Below, piece after piece: positions 25,607 to 34,317 of a stretch of DNA of 64,000 nt (position 1 is its first letter; every line of letters begins with the position of its first letter). The notes under the pieces are model-generated. The model saw nothing but the letters and a program-made list of their open reading frames with translations. It made no database searches and had not been told where the DNA came from. Both the position numbers and the translations under genes were made by a program. This DNA is from Mycobacterium sp. DL. GTDB lineage: Bacteria; Actinomycetota; Actinomycetes; Mycobacteriales; Mycobacteriaceae. The stretch lies in contig NZ_CP155796.1 of assembly GCF_039729195.1 (NCBI RefSeq), positions 5,270,001-5,334,000 of the forward strand, written 5' to 3'.

Positions 25607-27093
25607 TATTTCTCCCTAGGTGGCCACTCATTGACAGAGTGGTCGAGTGCGGTCCAAAGGTGTTGCGTGGCATAGGCTCGCCATGGCCGCCAGCGGCTGC
25701 TGCGTTCGACGAGAAGGTTGGGCGTCGCAGGCAACCCGAGTTGTCGCGCCGCGACAGTGACCCCCAGATCAGTGGCGGGAAACGCGTCGGGGTCACCGAG
25801 GGCCCGCATCGCGATCATCTCCGCCGACCACGGGCCGATCCCGGGAAGGCTCAGCAGCTGGGCCCGCGCCGAGTTCCAGTCGCACCCTGAATCGAGCACG
25901 ACCTCCCCGCTGTTGATGGCGGCGATCAACGTGGTCAACGTTCGTTGCCGGGATCGCGGAAATGCCAGATGCCTCGTATCGATGTCCGACAGTGCATCGG
26001 CTTCGGGAAACACATGGGTCAGTTCACCGCCGGCGTCGGCGATCGGATGACCGTACGCCGCGACGATCCTGCCGGCGTGGGTTCGTGCCGCCTGCATCGA
26101 CACCTGCTGCCCGAGTACGACCCGGATCGCCAGTTCATGCTCGTCGACCGTGCGCGGGATGCGCTGGCCGGGCGCCTTGGTGATCAATGCGCGGAGGCCC
26201 TCATCGGCGCTCAATGCATCGACCACCGCCTCGGGGTCGGCATCCAGGTCGAGGAGCCGCCGACACCGCGCGATCGCCGCGGACAGGTCACGGAAGTCGT
26301 CCACCACCAGTTGGCATCGAACGTGATCGGGGTGAGGTCGCAGGCTGACGATCGCGGTGCCGTGCGGCAATCGCAGTGTGCGCCGATAGGTGCCGTCGCG
26401 GACCTCCTCGACGCCGGGGATGGCGCTGGCCGCCAGATGACCGAAGAGTCCCTCGTAGGCGAAGGGTGCACGCACAGGGAGCCGCAGCGACATGGCGCCG
26501 GTACCGAGGAAATCCCCACTGTCGACGCGGGTCCGGGCCCGCTGGCGCAACCGTGTCGGCGTCAGGTCGCACACCGTGCGCACGGTGTCGTTGAACTGGC
26601 GGATGCTGGAGAAACCGGCTGCGAACGCGACGTCGCTGAACGGCGTCTCGGTCGTCTCGATCAGAACCCGCGCCATCTGGGTCCGTTGCGCCCTTGCCAG
26701 CGCCAGAGGCGCCGCTCCCACCTCCGCCTGCATCAGCCGCTCGAGTTGGCGCACGGTGTATCCCACGCGGGCCGCCAGCCCGGTCACGCCGTCGCGGTCG
26801 ACCGTGCCGTCGGCGATCAGTCGCATCGCCCGGGCGACCACGTCACCGCGCACGTTCCATTCGGGCGAACCAGGCGAAGCGTCCGGCCGGCACCGCTTGC
26901 ACGCCCGGAATCCGGCCCGCTGAGCCGCGGCCGCTGTCGGGTAGAAGCTCATGTTGCGGGCATACGGTGGCCGGACCGGGCAACTGGGTCGGCAGTAGAT
27001 CTTCGTGGTGAGCACAGCGGTCACGAACCAACCGTCGAACCGGGCGTCCTTGGATTGGACGGCTCGGAGACAACGGTCGAAATCGGTGTGCAT
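25606..27093 (-). CDS. alkA: Ada-AlkA fusion: adaptive-response regulator and 3-methyladenine DNA glycosylase
   Basis: A 495-residue fusion. Residues 1-75 are the Ada methyl-phosphotriester domain, with zinc cysteines 34, 38, 65 and 68; Cys34, in YCRPSC, is the equivalent of the methyl acceptor. Residues 85-185 are an AraC-type HTH (PFSDVAFAAGFSSIRQFND). Residues 190-490 are AlkA, with the helix-hairpin-helix LLSLPGIGPWSAEMIAMR and the catalytic Asp in FPATDLGV. One protein can therefore sense methylated phosphate, activate transcription and excise alkylated bases, and ogt completes the set. Equivalent to Rv1317c. Confidence 0.95.
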   Translation of the reverse strand: MHTDFDRCLRAVQSKDARFDGWFVTAVLTTKIYCRPSCPVRPPYARNMSFYPTAAAAQRAGFRACKRCRPDASPGSPEWNVRGDVVARAMRLIADGTVDRDGVTGLAARVGYTVRQLERLMQAEVGAAPLALARAQRTQMARVLIETTETPFSDVAFAAGFSSIRQFNDTVRTVCDLTPTRLRQRARTRVDSGDFLGTGAMSLRLPVRAPFAYEGLFGHLAASAIPGVEEVRDGTYRRTLRLPHGTAIVSLRPHPDHVRCQLVVDDFRDLSAAIARCRRLLDLDADPEAVVDALSADEGLRALITKAPGQRIPRTVDEHELAIRVVLGQQVSMQAARTHAGRIVAAYGHPIADAGGELTHVFPEADALSDIDTRHLAFPRSRQRTLTTLIAAINSGEVVLDSGCDWNSARAQLLSLPGIGPWSAEMIAMRALGDPDAFPATDLGVTVAARQLGLPATPNLLVERSSRWRPWRAYATQHLWTALDHSVNEWPPREK

Positions 27094-27172
27094 GCCATTG
27101 ACAATTACACGTCGCCACCGACATCACTGGCGGAAAAGCGACATCGAAGGTCGCGGTGGCACGGGCGGTCGG

Positions 27173-29635
27173 TCAGCCCCGAGGCGTGGGCGTCAGCTGG
27201 TCACGCACCGCGGCGGCGCTGTCGGCCGCCAACGCCGCCGTCGCGGCACCGGCCGCCTCGCGACTGTCCAGTGCCCGGACCGCATCCTTGGTCGTGGCGA
27301 TCGCCGGCGGGGAGACCGACAACGCGTCGACACCCAAACCGATCAACAACCCGGCGGCCCGTTCGTCGGCGGCGAACTCTCCACAGACCGATACCGAAAC
27401 CCGGTCTCCGGCGCCCCGGCAGGTGCTGCGGATCAGCGCGAGCAAGCCGGGGTCGAAGGTGTCGCCGATCGTCGCGACCGCGTCGTTGTTGCGATCGGCG
27501 GCCAGTGCGTACTGGGTGAGGTCGTTGGTGCCGATCGAGAAGAAGTCGACGTGGGGCGCGAATGCGGCGGCCTTGAGCGCCGCGGCGGGCACCTCCACCA
27601 TCATCCCGACCTCGAGGTCCGGGGGGCGCTGCGACCCGGTCGCCGCGAGCGCCTCGTCGAGCAGGCGTCGCGCGGCGAACAGTTCGTCGAGGGTGCTCAC
27701 CATCGGGAACATCACGCTGACCGGGGTCTGGTGCGCGACCCGCGCCATCGCCAGCAGCTGATCGGACAGCAACTGTGGATGGTGTAGCGACAGCCGGATG
27801 CCGCGCACGCCGAGGAACGGGTTCATCTCTGCCGGGGTGGGCAGGAAATCCAACGGTTTGTCCCCACCGATATCCAAGGTGCGCAGCGTGATTCGTCTGC
27901 CGTCCATCGACTCGGCGATCTTGCGGTACACCGCGGTCTGTTCCTCGACGTCCGGGGCCTCGGGACGGCCGAGAAACAGGAACTCGGTGCGGATCAGTCC
28001 CGCGTAGTCGGCCCCGGCCGCCACGGCGGCCCTGGCGTCATCAACCGAACCGAGGTTCGCGCCGACCCGCACGGTGATCCCGTCGGTGGTGATCGCCGGT
28101 TCGGTGGCCCTCGCACGGGCCGCGTTCTTGCGAAGTGTCAGCGCAGCTACTCGGTCGCCGAATTGTCGGCGGACATCCTCGGGCGGGTCGATGACGAACT
28201 CACCGCTGGTCCCGTCCACCGCGACCACAGTTCCCTCGGCGATGCTCAGGACCGCGGGTCCGGCGCCGACGACCGCGGGAATTCCCTTGGCGCGCAGCAG
28301 GATGACGTTGTGGGCGTGCGGGCTGCCAAAGGCCAGCACGACGGCGGCCACCTGATCGCGCGGAAGCTCGGCGGCTTCGGCCGGTGTGAGGTCGGCGGCG
28401 ATGAGGACCCCGGTGGCGTTCGCCGACGAGGCCACCGAGCCGAGCATGGCCCGCAGCACCTGGTCGCCCACCGCGGTGACGTCCTCCGCTCGGGCCTTCA
28501 GATACGGATCGGGCAGCGCCGCGAACTCCGCCGCCAGCGCCGTCACCGCCGCTGACCACGCCGCCACCGCCGACTCACCACCGTCGATGCGGGCGTGGAC
28601 AGCGTCGAGCAGTTCGGTGTCGTCGAGAAAGAGTTGGTGGGCATCGAATATCGCCGCCTCGACCTCGCCGACCTCGCGGGCGGTGCGGGTGCGGAGCTCG
28701 CTGATGGTGCGCCGGACAACGGCGATCGCCTTGCTCACCCGACGCCATTCGGTGGTGGGGTCTTCGGCGGGGGTGTCGGGAATCGTGATCGGCTGTAGCC
28801 GGGCGGATCGTGCCGGCCCGATACCCAGGCCGGGGGATGCGCCCACGGGCGCCTGGGGCGGCGTTACCCTCGCCGTCACCTCGGGTGTCTGCGTGAGCGG
28901 CTCGTCGAAGTGCCGGGCTGCGAGGGCGAGAATGTGGTCGAGTGTTTCGGCCGCCTGGCTGCCGGCGACCCGCACCTCGACCTCGTGGCCGCTGCGCACG
29001 CCCAGCGTCGCGATCTTGGAGAGACTTCCCGCGCCCACCCATTCCGAATTGGTCGAGCGATTGCGGATGAATGCGCGCGCGTCGCGTTTGCGCGCTTCCT
29101 GGACGAGTCGCGCCGCCGGCCTCGCGTGGAGGCCGTGGGGATTCTCGACGAGGAAGCTGCCGGTCAGTTCGTCGGTCCCAGCAGGCGCATCGATGAGGGC
29201 CTCGGACGCGGACACCGGATGCAGATGGCCGATCTTGCCGGCAAGCGCGCCGGTCGCCTCGGCCACCACCTCGTCGGCGCTGGCGCCGCCGGCCGCCGCC
29301 ACCGCGGCAACCACAAGACCCTCGACGAGCGGCGCCGGGCACAAGACCACTCCCGCACGCAGCTCGTCATCGAGCAGGTCCAGTGCGAGTTCGGCGGAGA
29401 GCACGGCACTGCCGAGATCCATCAGTACCACCACACCCGCGCCCTGTTCGGCGACGGTGATGGCCTCGACGATCTGTGTCGCGTCGGTCCCGAACGTGGT
29501 GTCGTCGAGGCCGGCGGCGATGGCGATCTTCACCTGCCTGCCGTGCACCATCTCCTGCGCGAGTGCGACCGCCGCGCGGGCCAGAGCCCGGCTGTGTGAG
29601 ACGACGACGAGTCCGACCAACCCGGGGGCGCTCAT
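27173..29635 (-). CDS. dhaM: Dihydroxyacetone-kinase phosphotransfer protein DhaM, fused to complete PTS enzyme I
   Basis: An 820-residue multidomain PTS protein. Residues 1-130 are a mannose-type EIIA with phospho-His14 (VVVSHSRALA). Residues 158-245 are HPr with His170 in NPHGLHARPA. Residues 262-815 are EI, with His442 in PHAHNVILLR, Arg549 in RTEFLF and the C-terminal Cys751 in VSVCGEF. The PEP-binding barrel is therefore complete, unlike E. coli DhaM, which ends in a partial EI. It rephosphorylates ADP bound to DhaL using PEP. The ATG at 29635 overlaps the dhaL stop (ATGA); the frame is open 355 codons further upstream, but only as a shadow of dhaL and dhaK. Confidence 0.93.
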   Translation of the reverse strand: MSAPGLVGLVVVSHSRALARAAVALAQEMVHGRQVKIAIAAGLDDTTFGTDATQIVEAITVAEQGAGVVVLMDLGSAVLSAELALDLLDDELRAGVVLCPAPLVEGLVVAAVAAAGGASADEVVAEATGALAGKIGHLHPVSASEALIDAPAGTDELTGSFLVENPHGLHARPAARLVQEARKRDARAFIRNRSTNSEWVGAGSLSKIATLGVRSGHEVEVRVAGSQAAETLDHILALAARHFDEPLTQTPEVTARVTPPQAPVGASPGLGIGPARSARLQPITIPDTPAEDPTTEWRRVSKAIAVVRRTISELRTRTAREVGEVEAAIFDAHQLFLDDTELLDAVHARIDGGESAVAAWSAAVTALAAEFAALPDPYLKARAEDVTAVGDQVLRAMLGSVASSANATGVLIAADLTPAEAAELPRDQVAAVVLAFGSPHAHNVILLRAKGIPAVVGAGPAVLSIAEGTVVAVDGTSGEFVIDPPEDVRRQFGDRVAALTLRKNAARARATEPAITTDGITVRVGANLGSVDDARAAVAAGADYAGLIRTEFLFLGRPEAPDVEEQTAVYRKIAESMDGRRITLRTLDIGGDKPLDFLPTPAEMNPFLGVRGIRLSLHHPQLLSDQLLAMARVAHQTPVSVMFPMVSTLDELFAARRLLDEALAATGSQRPPDLEVGMMVEVPAAALKAAAFAPHVDFFSIGTNDLTQYALAADRNNDAVATIGDTFDPGLLALIRSTCRGAGDRVSVSVCGEFAADERAAGLLIGLGVDALSVSPPAIATTKDAVRALDSREAAGAATAALAADSAAAVRDQLTPTPRG

Positions 29636-30279
29636 CCACTGGCTCCGAAAGCGGTTGCCGCAGCGGCGATCAGCATCGCCGAGGAGGTGGCGCCGGGGTC
29701 GATGTGGCCGACGCTGCGCTGCCCGAGGTAGCTCGCTCTGCCCTTGCGCGCGACCATCGATTCGGTGCCGTCGCGGCCCTTCTCGGCGGCCGCGGACGCA
29801 TCGGTCAGTGCGGACGCGAGGTCCTTGCCCGCCGCCAGTGCGCCGTCGAACGCGTCCAGCGCAGGGGCCAACGCGTCGAACATCGTCTTGTCGCCGGCCT
29901 CGGCGCGGCCGCGGGCGACCACCCCGTCGACGCCGGCGCGTAGCGCCTTCGCGAACTCGGCCGGGTCCGCGGCGTCGGCGCCGAAAGCCGGCGCCATCCT
30001 CAGGAAGAGCGTTCCGTACAGCGGCCCGCTCGCACCGCCGACGGAACTGACCAACGTCATACCGACCTTCTTGAACAGCGCCGGTAGATCTGCCGGCGCG
30101 GCGTCGTCGAGGGCGGCGATCACGGCCTTCATCCCGCGGTCCATGTTGATGCCGTGGTCGGCATCGCCGACCGCCGCGTCGAGATCGGTGAGGTACTGGG
30201 CGTTTTCGCCGATGATCCTGGCGAACTCGCGCAGCCATCCGGTGGCGCTGGCGGTGTCGATGGTGCGGTCCGTGCTCAT
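29632..30279 (-). CDS. dhaL: Dihydroxyacetone kinase, ADP-binding subunit DhaL
   Basis: A 215-residue subunit that holds ADP as a cofactor and passes phosphate to dihydroxyacetone on DhaK. The Mg-binding aspartates are Asp34, Asp39 and Asp41 in LDAAVGDADHGINM. The helical-barrel motif SVGGASGPLYGTLF and the DPGATSSAML loop are present. It starts directly after the dhaK stop and overlaps dhaM by four bases. Separate DhaK and DhaL, together with DhaM, define the PEP-dependent rather than the ATP-dependent type. Confidence 0.95.
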   Translation of the reverse strand: MSTDRTIDTASATGWLREFARIIGENAQYLTDLDAAVGDADHGINMDRGMKAVIAALDDAAPADLPALFKKVGMTLVSSVGGASGPLYGTLFLRMAPAFGADAADPAEFAKALRAGVDGVVARGRAEAGDKTMFDALAPALDAFDGALAAGKDLASALTDASAAAEKGRDGTESMVARKGRASYLGQRSVGHIDPGATSSAMLIAAAATAFGASG

Positions 30280-31278
30280 TCAGCAACCCTTTCGCAGTGC
30301 GGGTGTGTTGACCGGGTGATCCCACAGACGCAGCAGATCGTCGTCGGCGCGCAGCAGGGTCACCGAACAGCCCGCCATGTCCAGGCTGGTGATGTAGGGC
30401 CCGACGAGGGAGCGGGCCACGGTCGCCCCGGCCTTCTCCAGGATCGCCGCGATCTCGGAGTACATGACGTACAGCTCGAGCGGTGGGGTCGCGCCCATGC
30501 TGTTGACGAACAAGATGACCCCTGCGCTGGAGGAGAAGTCGAGATCGGCCAGGATGGGCTCGACCATCATCTCCGCGATCGCCTTCGCCGACTGCAGCGG
30601 CACTCGCTGCCGACCCGGCTCGCCGTGGATGCCGATGCCGAGTTCGATCTCGTCCTCGGGCAGCTCGAAGGTCGGATGACCCACGGCAGGCACCGTGCAC
30701 GACGTGAGCGCCACTCCCATGCTGCGGGCCGCCTCGTTGACCCGGCGGGCCACGCCGACGACGTCGGCGAGACTGCGGCCCTGGTCGGCTGCCGCGCCGG
30801 CCAGTTTCTCCAGTAGCACCGTGGCGCCGACGCCGCGGCGGCCGGCGGTGTACGTGCTGTCCTGCACGGCGACGTCGTCGTCGACGATGACGGATTCGAC
30901 GTCGATGCCCTCGGCCTGTGCCAGTTCGGCGGCCATCTCGAAGTTCATCACATCGCCGGTGTAGTTCTTGACGATGTGCAGGACGCCGGCGCCGGCGTTG
31001 ACGGTCTTGGTGGCTTCGAGCATCTGATCGGGCACCGGCGAGGTGAAGATCTCACCCGCACACGCCGCGTCCAGCATTCCCGCACCGACGAAGCCTCCGT
31101 GCAGTGGTTCGTGCCCCGAGCCGCCGCCGGAGATGAGCGCCACCTTGCCGGCCACCGGGGCGTCGCCGCGGTAGATGATCCGATTGGTCTGGTCGATGCG
31201 CAGTTCCGGGTGGGCCAGTGCCATGCCGCGCAGTGCTTCTGCGACGACGTCGTTGGGGTCGTTGATGAGCTTCTTCAT
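30280..31278 (-). CDS. dhaK: Dihydroxyacetone kinase, substrate-binding subunit DhaK
   Basis: A 332-residue subunit that binds dihydroxyacetone as a hemiaminal on His218 in GIGIHGEPG. The glycine-rich [16 protein letters not shown] and the Asp in NYTGDVMNF are the family signatures. Length matches single-domain DhaK, with no fused DhaL. It lies 12 bases downstream of the glpF-like gene, so uptake and phosphorylation are co-transcribed. Confidence 0.95.
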   Translation of the reverse strand: MKKLINDPNDVVAEALRGMALAHPELRIDQTNRIIYRGDAPVAGKVALISGGGSGHEPLHGGFVGAGMLDAACAGEIFTSPVPDQMLEATKTVNAGAGVLHIVKNYTGDVMNFEMAAELAQAEGIDVESVIVDDDVAVQDSTYTAGRRGVGATVLLEKLAGAAADQGRSLADVVGVARRVNEAARSMGVALTSCTVPAVGHPTFELPEDEIELGIGIHGEPGRQRVPLQSAKAIAEMMVEPILADLDFSSSAGVILFVNSMGATPPLELYVMYSEIAAILEKAGATVARSLVGPYITSLDMAGCSVTLLRADDDLLRLWDHPVNTPALRKGC

Positions 31279-31290
31279 GGCGGTGCCTCC

Positions 31291-32067
31291 TCAGGCTGCG
31301 CTGGTGGTCTGGGGGGTGGGTTCAGCGGTGACGGCGACCGGGTTCACGGGATCGGAGTCGGCGCGGGTGCGCGAGATCGCCACGTACGTCACTGCGGCCA
31401 CGACGCCGGCCAGGAATTCCGCGCCGAGGTACACCGGAAGCTGGCCCCATGACACGTCCCCGCCCGCGAGCTGCTGGATGAACATCGGGCCGAAGGTGCG
31501 GGCCGGGTTGATCGACGCGCCCGTGGTGGGTGCGACGGGGATGATGGCGGCGAACACGACCAGGCCGATCGCCACGCCGGCGAACCCCGCCGACGCCTTG
31601 CGGTGAATCACACCGAAAACGGTGAACACAAGAATGAACGTACCCACGAACTCAGCGAAAAAGGCCTGTATCGATGCGGTTTCGGCAGAATAGCCGGCAA
31701 TGCCGAGTCCCACATCGCTGGCGGCCATCCCCAGCACGCCGATGATCGCGGCGGCGCCGGCGATCGCGCCGAGGACCTGCGCACCGATGTAGGCGGGCAC
31801 CCGTGACCACGGGAAGTTTCCGGTGACGGCCAGCCCGAGCGTGACCGCGGGGTTGATGTGGTTGCCGGAGATGTGGCCCAGCGCGTAGATGGTCGCGACC
31901 ACGATGGTGGCGAACGCAAGCGAGATCATCCCGAGGTCCGCCATGGTGAAGGGGGCGTCCCCGTTGACGATCAGGGTGGCCGGTACTGCGCCGACGCCGA
32001 CGAACACCAGAAACGCCGTGCCGAGCGCTTCTGCCGCAAGCTTCTGGGGGAGTGAAGGCTCATCCAT
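31291..32067 (-). CDS. MIP family channel, probable glycerol/dihydroxyacetone facilitator
   Basis: A 258-residue protein with six membrane segments and the two NPA half-helices, NHINPAVTLG and ASINPARTFGP. The second motif has Thr where classical GlpF has Asp (NPARD), so by motif alone it is nearer to general aquaporins; the substrate is inferred from the dhaKLM genes downstream. It is the first gene of the operon and is divergent from the IclR regulator, with operator-like repeats in between. Confidence 0.88.
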   Translation of the reverse strand: MDEPSLPQKLAAEALGTAFLVFVGVGAVPATLIVNGDAPFTMADLGMISLAFATIVVATIYALGHISGNHINPAVTLGLAVTGNFPWSRVPAYIGAQVLGAIAGAAAIIGVLGMAASDVGLGIAGYSAETASIQAFFAEFVGTFILVFTVFGVIHRKASAGFAGVAIGLVVFAAIIPVAPTTGASINPARTFGPMFIQQLAGGDVSWGQLPVYLGAEFLAGVVAAVTYVAISRTRADSDPVNPVAVTAEPTPQTTSAA

Positions 32068-32103
32068 ACTGCTCTCCTCTGAGTAAGCACGGTCGCCGGT
32101 TTG

Positions 32104-32160
32104 TGATCACTACCGTTCACCTGTCGGCGATATCGGATTGCATTCGATAATGTCGAATGT
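32104..32160. promoter_or_regulatory. Operator region between glpF-dhaKLM and IclR gene
   Basis: Three palindromes lie in the 155-base divergent gap: GTGATCAC (32104-32111), CGATATCG (32129-32136), and CATTCGA (32142-32148) with TCGAATG (32154-32160) around a 5-base spacer. The last is the best candidate for a dimeric regulator site. Binding by the adjacent IclR protein is inferred. Confidence 0.6.
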
Positions 32161-32222
32161 GATCTGGACCATACGCTTATGCTGCGAGTGGCACAAGGGG
32201 TGCCGGAGGGAAGTGGGGGCAG

Positions 32223-32966
32223 ATGATCCAGGCGGTCGATCGGGCTTTGCGCATCCTCACGGTGCTCCAGGGTGGGCGGCGGATGAGCCTCGGGGAGATC
32301 GCGGCAGCGATCGACCTGGCTCCGTCGACCGTGCACGGTCTGATTCGCACACTGCTCGCGCACGGCATGGTGCAGCAGGAACTCGATTCGGGCCGCTACC
32401 GTCTCGGGCCGGCGACGCTGCGCCTGGGCAATGTGTACCTGGAGACGCTGGAACTGCGTGCGCGGGTGGCGATCTGGGCCGAAGGCCTGGCCCGTCGCAC
32501 CGGCTGTGCGGTGCGGACGGCGGTATTGTTGTTCGACGAGATCGTCGTCGTCGGCCACGAACCCCGCCCCGACGGTACCCGGCAGATGCCTGAGGTCGGC
32601 ATCGTGATTCCCGCCCATGCGAGTGCGCTGGGCAAGGCTCTGCTGGCGTTCGCCTCCGGCGAGCTTCCGCAGGGGCCGTTGCGCAGCATGACCGGTGAGA
32701 CGATCGTCGACGCCGCGGTGCTGGCCACCCAACTCGACACGGTGCGTGCCACGGGCATCGCCGACGAGATCGAGGAAGCTGTGATCGGTGAATGTGCCAG
32801 TGCTGCAGCTGTTTTCGACTCGTCCGGCGAGGCCGTCGGTGCGATCGGCCTGGTCGTTCCCGCTGCCCGATGGCCGATGGCGCCTGCGGACATCGATGCG
32901 CTGCGCGACGCCGCGCGCACGGTCTCGCGCGAACTCGGCGCCCCGGTGTGGCCGGCCCGGCGTTAG
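32223..32966 (+). CDS. IclR family transcriptional regulator
   Basis: A 247-residue protein with an N-terminal winged HTH (about residues 8-70; MSLGEIAAAIDLAPSTVHGL) and a C-terminal effector domain containing GIVIPAHASALGKALLAF and GEVCASAAAVFDSSG-like sequence. The family often includes glycerol-responsive GylR-type regulators. Divergence from glpF-dhaKLM makes it the likely local regulator of glycerol or dihydroxyacetone use. Confidence 0.9.
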   Translation: MIQAVDRALRILTVLQGGRRMSLGEIAAAIDLAPSTVHGLIRTLLAHGMVQQELDSGRYRLGPATLRLGNVYLETLELRARVAIWAEGLARRTGCAVRTAVLLFDEIVVVGHEPRPDGTRQMPEVGIVIPAHASALGKALLAFASGELPQGPLRSMTGETIVDAAVLATQLDTVRATGIADEIEEAVIGECASAAAVFDSSGEAVGAIGLVVPAARWPMAPADIDALRDAARTVSRELGAPVWPARR

Positions 32967-32981
32967 AGAAGCGGCCGGATG

Positions 32982-33011
32982 ATGACAACCGGGGGGTAGA
33001 CCCTCCATACT
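32982..33011 (+). promoter_or_regulatory. Candidate promoter for leaderless glutaminase gene
   Basis: ATGACA (32982-32987) and CATACT (33006-33011) are 18 bases apart. The GTG start codon at 33019 comes 7 bases after the -10 element and has no ribosome binding site, which suggests a leaderless transcript. Confidence 0.45.
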
Positions 33012-33018
33012 CCAACGC

Positions 33019-34317
33019 GTGGCGAAACTGGTGCAGCGATACCTCGATCGCATCCGCGAGGAGCATGTCGGTGACACCGGGGGAGCGCTGGCCGACTACA
33101 TCCCCGAGTTGGCATGTGTCGACCCCGACGGCTTCGGAATGTCATTGTCTTCGGCCGATGGCTTCATCTACGAATCTGGCGATGCAGCACTGGAATTCAC
33201 GATTCAGTCGATCTCCAAACCCTTCACCTACGCGCTGGCACTGGATCGGCTCGGCGCGTCTGCCGTGGACGCGAAGATCGGCGTCGAACCGTCCGGTGAG
33301 GCCTTCAACGAGATCAGTGTGGACCGTGCCACGAAGAAGCCCAAGAACCCGATGATCAACGCGGGGGCCATCGCGGCGGTGTCGCTGATCCCGGCGGCCG
33401 GTCCTGACGAACGATTCGCGCTGATCCAGGATTTCTACTCGTCGTTCGCCGGTCGCCGACTCGAGTTGGACGACCAGGTGTACGCGTCGGAGAAGGCCAC
33501 CGGCAGTCGGAACCGCGCGATCGGTTACATGCTGCAGAGCTTCGGGATGCTCGACGACGATCCCGACGAGGTGCTCGACGTGTACTACCGACAGTGCTCG
33601 CTGCGCGTCACGTCGACCGACCTCGCCAAGATGGGTGCGACCCTCGCCCGGGGCGGTGTCAATCCGCAGACCGGCCGCCGGGTGAGCACCCCTGACGTGG
33701 TCAAGCGCACGCTCTCGGTGATGGTCACGTGCGGCATGTACGACGCCGCCGGCGACTGGGTCAGCGCAGTCGGCATGCCGGCCAAGAGCGGTGTGGGCGG
33801 CGGCATCGTCGCCGTGCTGCCCGGGCAACTCGGCATCGGCGTGTACTCGCCTCTGCTCGACGACAAAGGCAACAGCGTTCGCGGAGTCCAGGTGTGCCGC
33901 AGCCTCTCTGAGCAACTGGGCCTGCACTTCCTGACGGTGGCACGTGATTCGCGGGCCACCTTGCGGGCCGTGTACGAGCCGCGTGAGGGCATCCGCGTCT
34001 ACGAAACCCACGGCGATCTGCTGTTCTGCGGTGCCGAACAGGTGGTGCGCGTCGCCGACCGCGAGCGCGACGATTTCGAGGTCGCGATCCTGGATGTGTC
34101 CCGCGTCGATGACATCGACGATGCCGCACGGGCTCTGCTGTCGGGAATGAGCGCGGCGTTGCGGGCGCAAGGCAAGGCGGGCTATCTCGTGGATCCCGAC
34201 GGTGTGGTGATCCGCTCCGAGAAGGAGTTGGAGGCCGTCCGTTTCCGCACCGTGGCCGATGCCGTCGAGGAGGCACAGGGATGGCTGGAGCAGAACCGGC
34301 CCGTCAGTCCTCGCTGA
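33019..34317 (+). CDS. glsA: Glutaminase with C-terminal STAS domain
   Basis: A 432-residue serine-dependent glutaminase that converts glutamine to glutamate and ammonia. The catalytic Ser64 and Lys67 form SxxK in FTIQSISKPF; NPMINAGAI and the KSGVGGGIVAVLPG loop are family signatures. From about residue 320 a STAS-like domain follows (RVYETHGDLLFCGAE, AILDVSRVDDID), absent from the short E. coli and Bacillus enzymes, which may control oligomerisation or respond to a ligand. Its 3' end overlaps the convergent adenylate cyclase gene by 14 bases. Confidence 0.93.
   Translation: MAKLVQRYLDRIREEHVGDTGGALADYIPELACVDPDGFGMSLSSADGFIYESGDAALEFTIQSISKPFTYALALDRLGASAVDAKIGVEPSGEAFNEISVDRATKKPKNPMINAGAIAAVSLIPAAGPDERFALIQDFYSSFAGRRLELDDQVYASEKATGSRNRAIGYMLQSFGMLDDDPDEVLDVYYRQCSLRVTSTDLAKMGATLARGGVNPQTGRRVSTPDVVKRTLSVMVTCGMYDAAGDWVSAVGMPAKSGVGGGIVAVLPGQLGIGVYSPLLDDKGNSVRGVQVCRSLSEQLGLHFLTVARDSRATLRAVYEPREGIRVYETHGDLLFCGAEQVVRVADRERDDFEVAILDVSRVDDIDDAARALLSGMSAALRAQGKAGYLVDPDGVVIRSEKELEAVRFRTVADAVEEAQGWLEQNRPVSPR

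Noticed and set aside
29636..30700. 355-codon upstream extension of the dhaM frame
   Set aside because: It overlaps dhaL and dhaK in another frame and is Arg/Gly/His-rich without domain content; dhaM has a normal ATG at 29635 coupled to dhaL.
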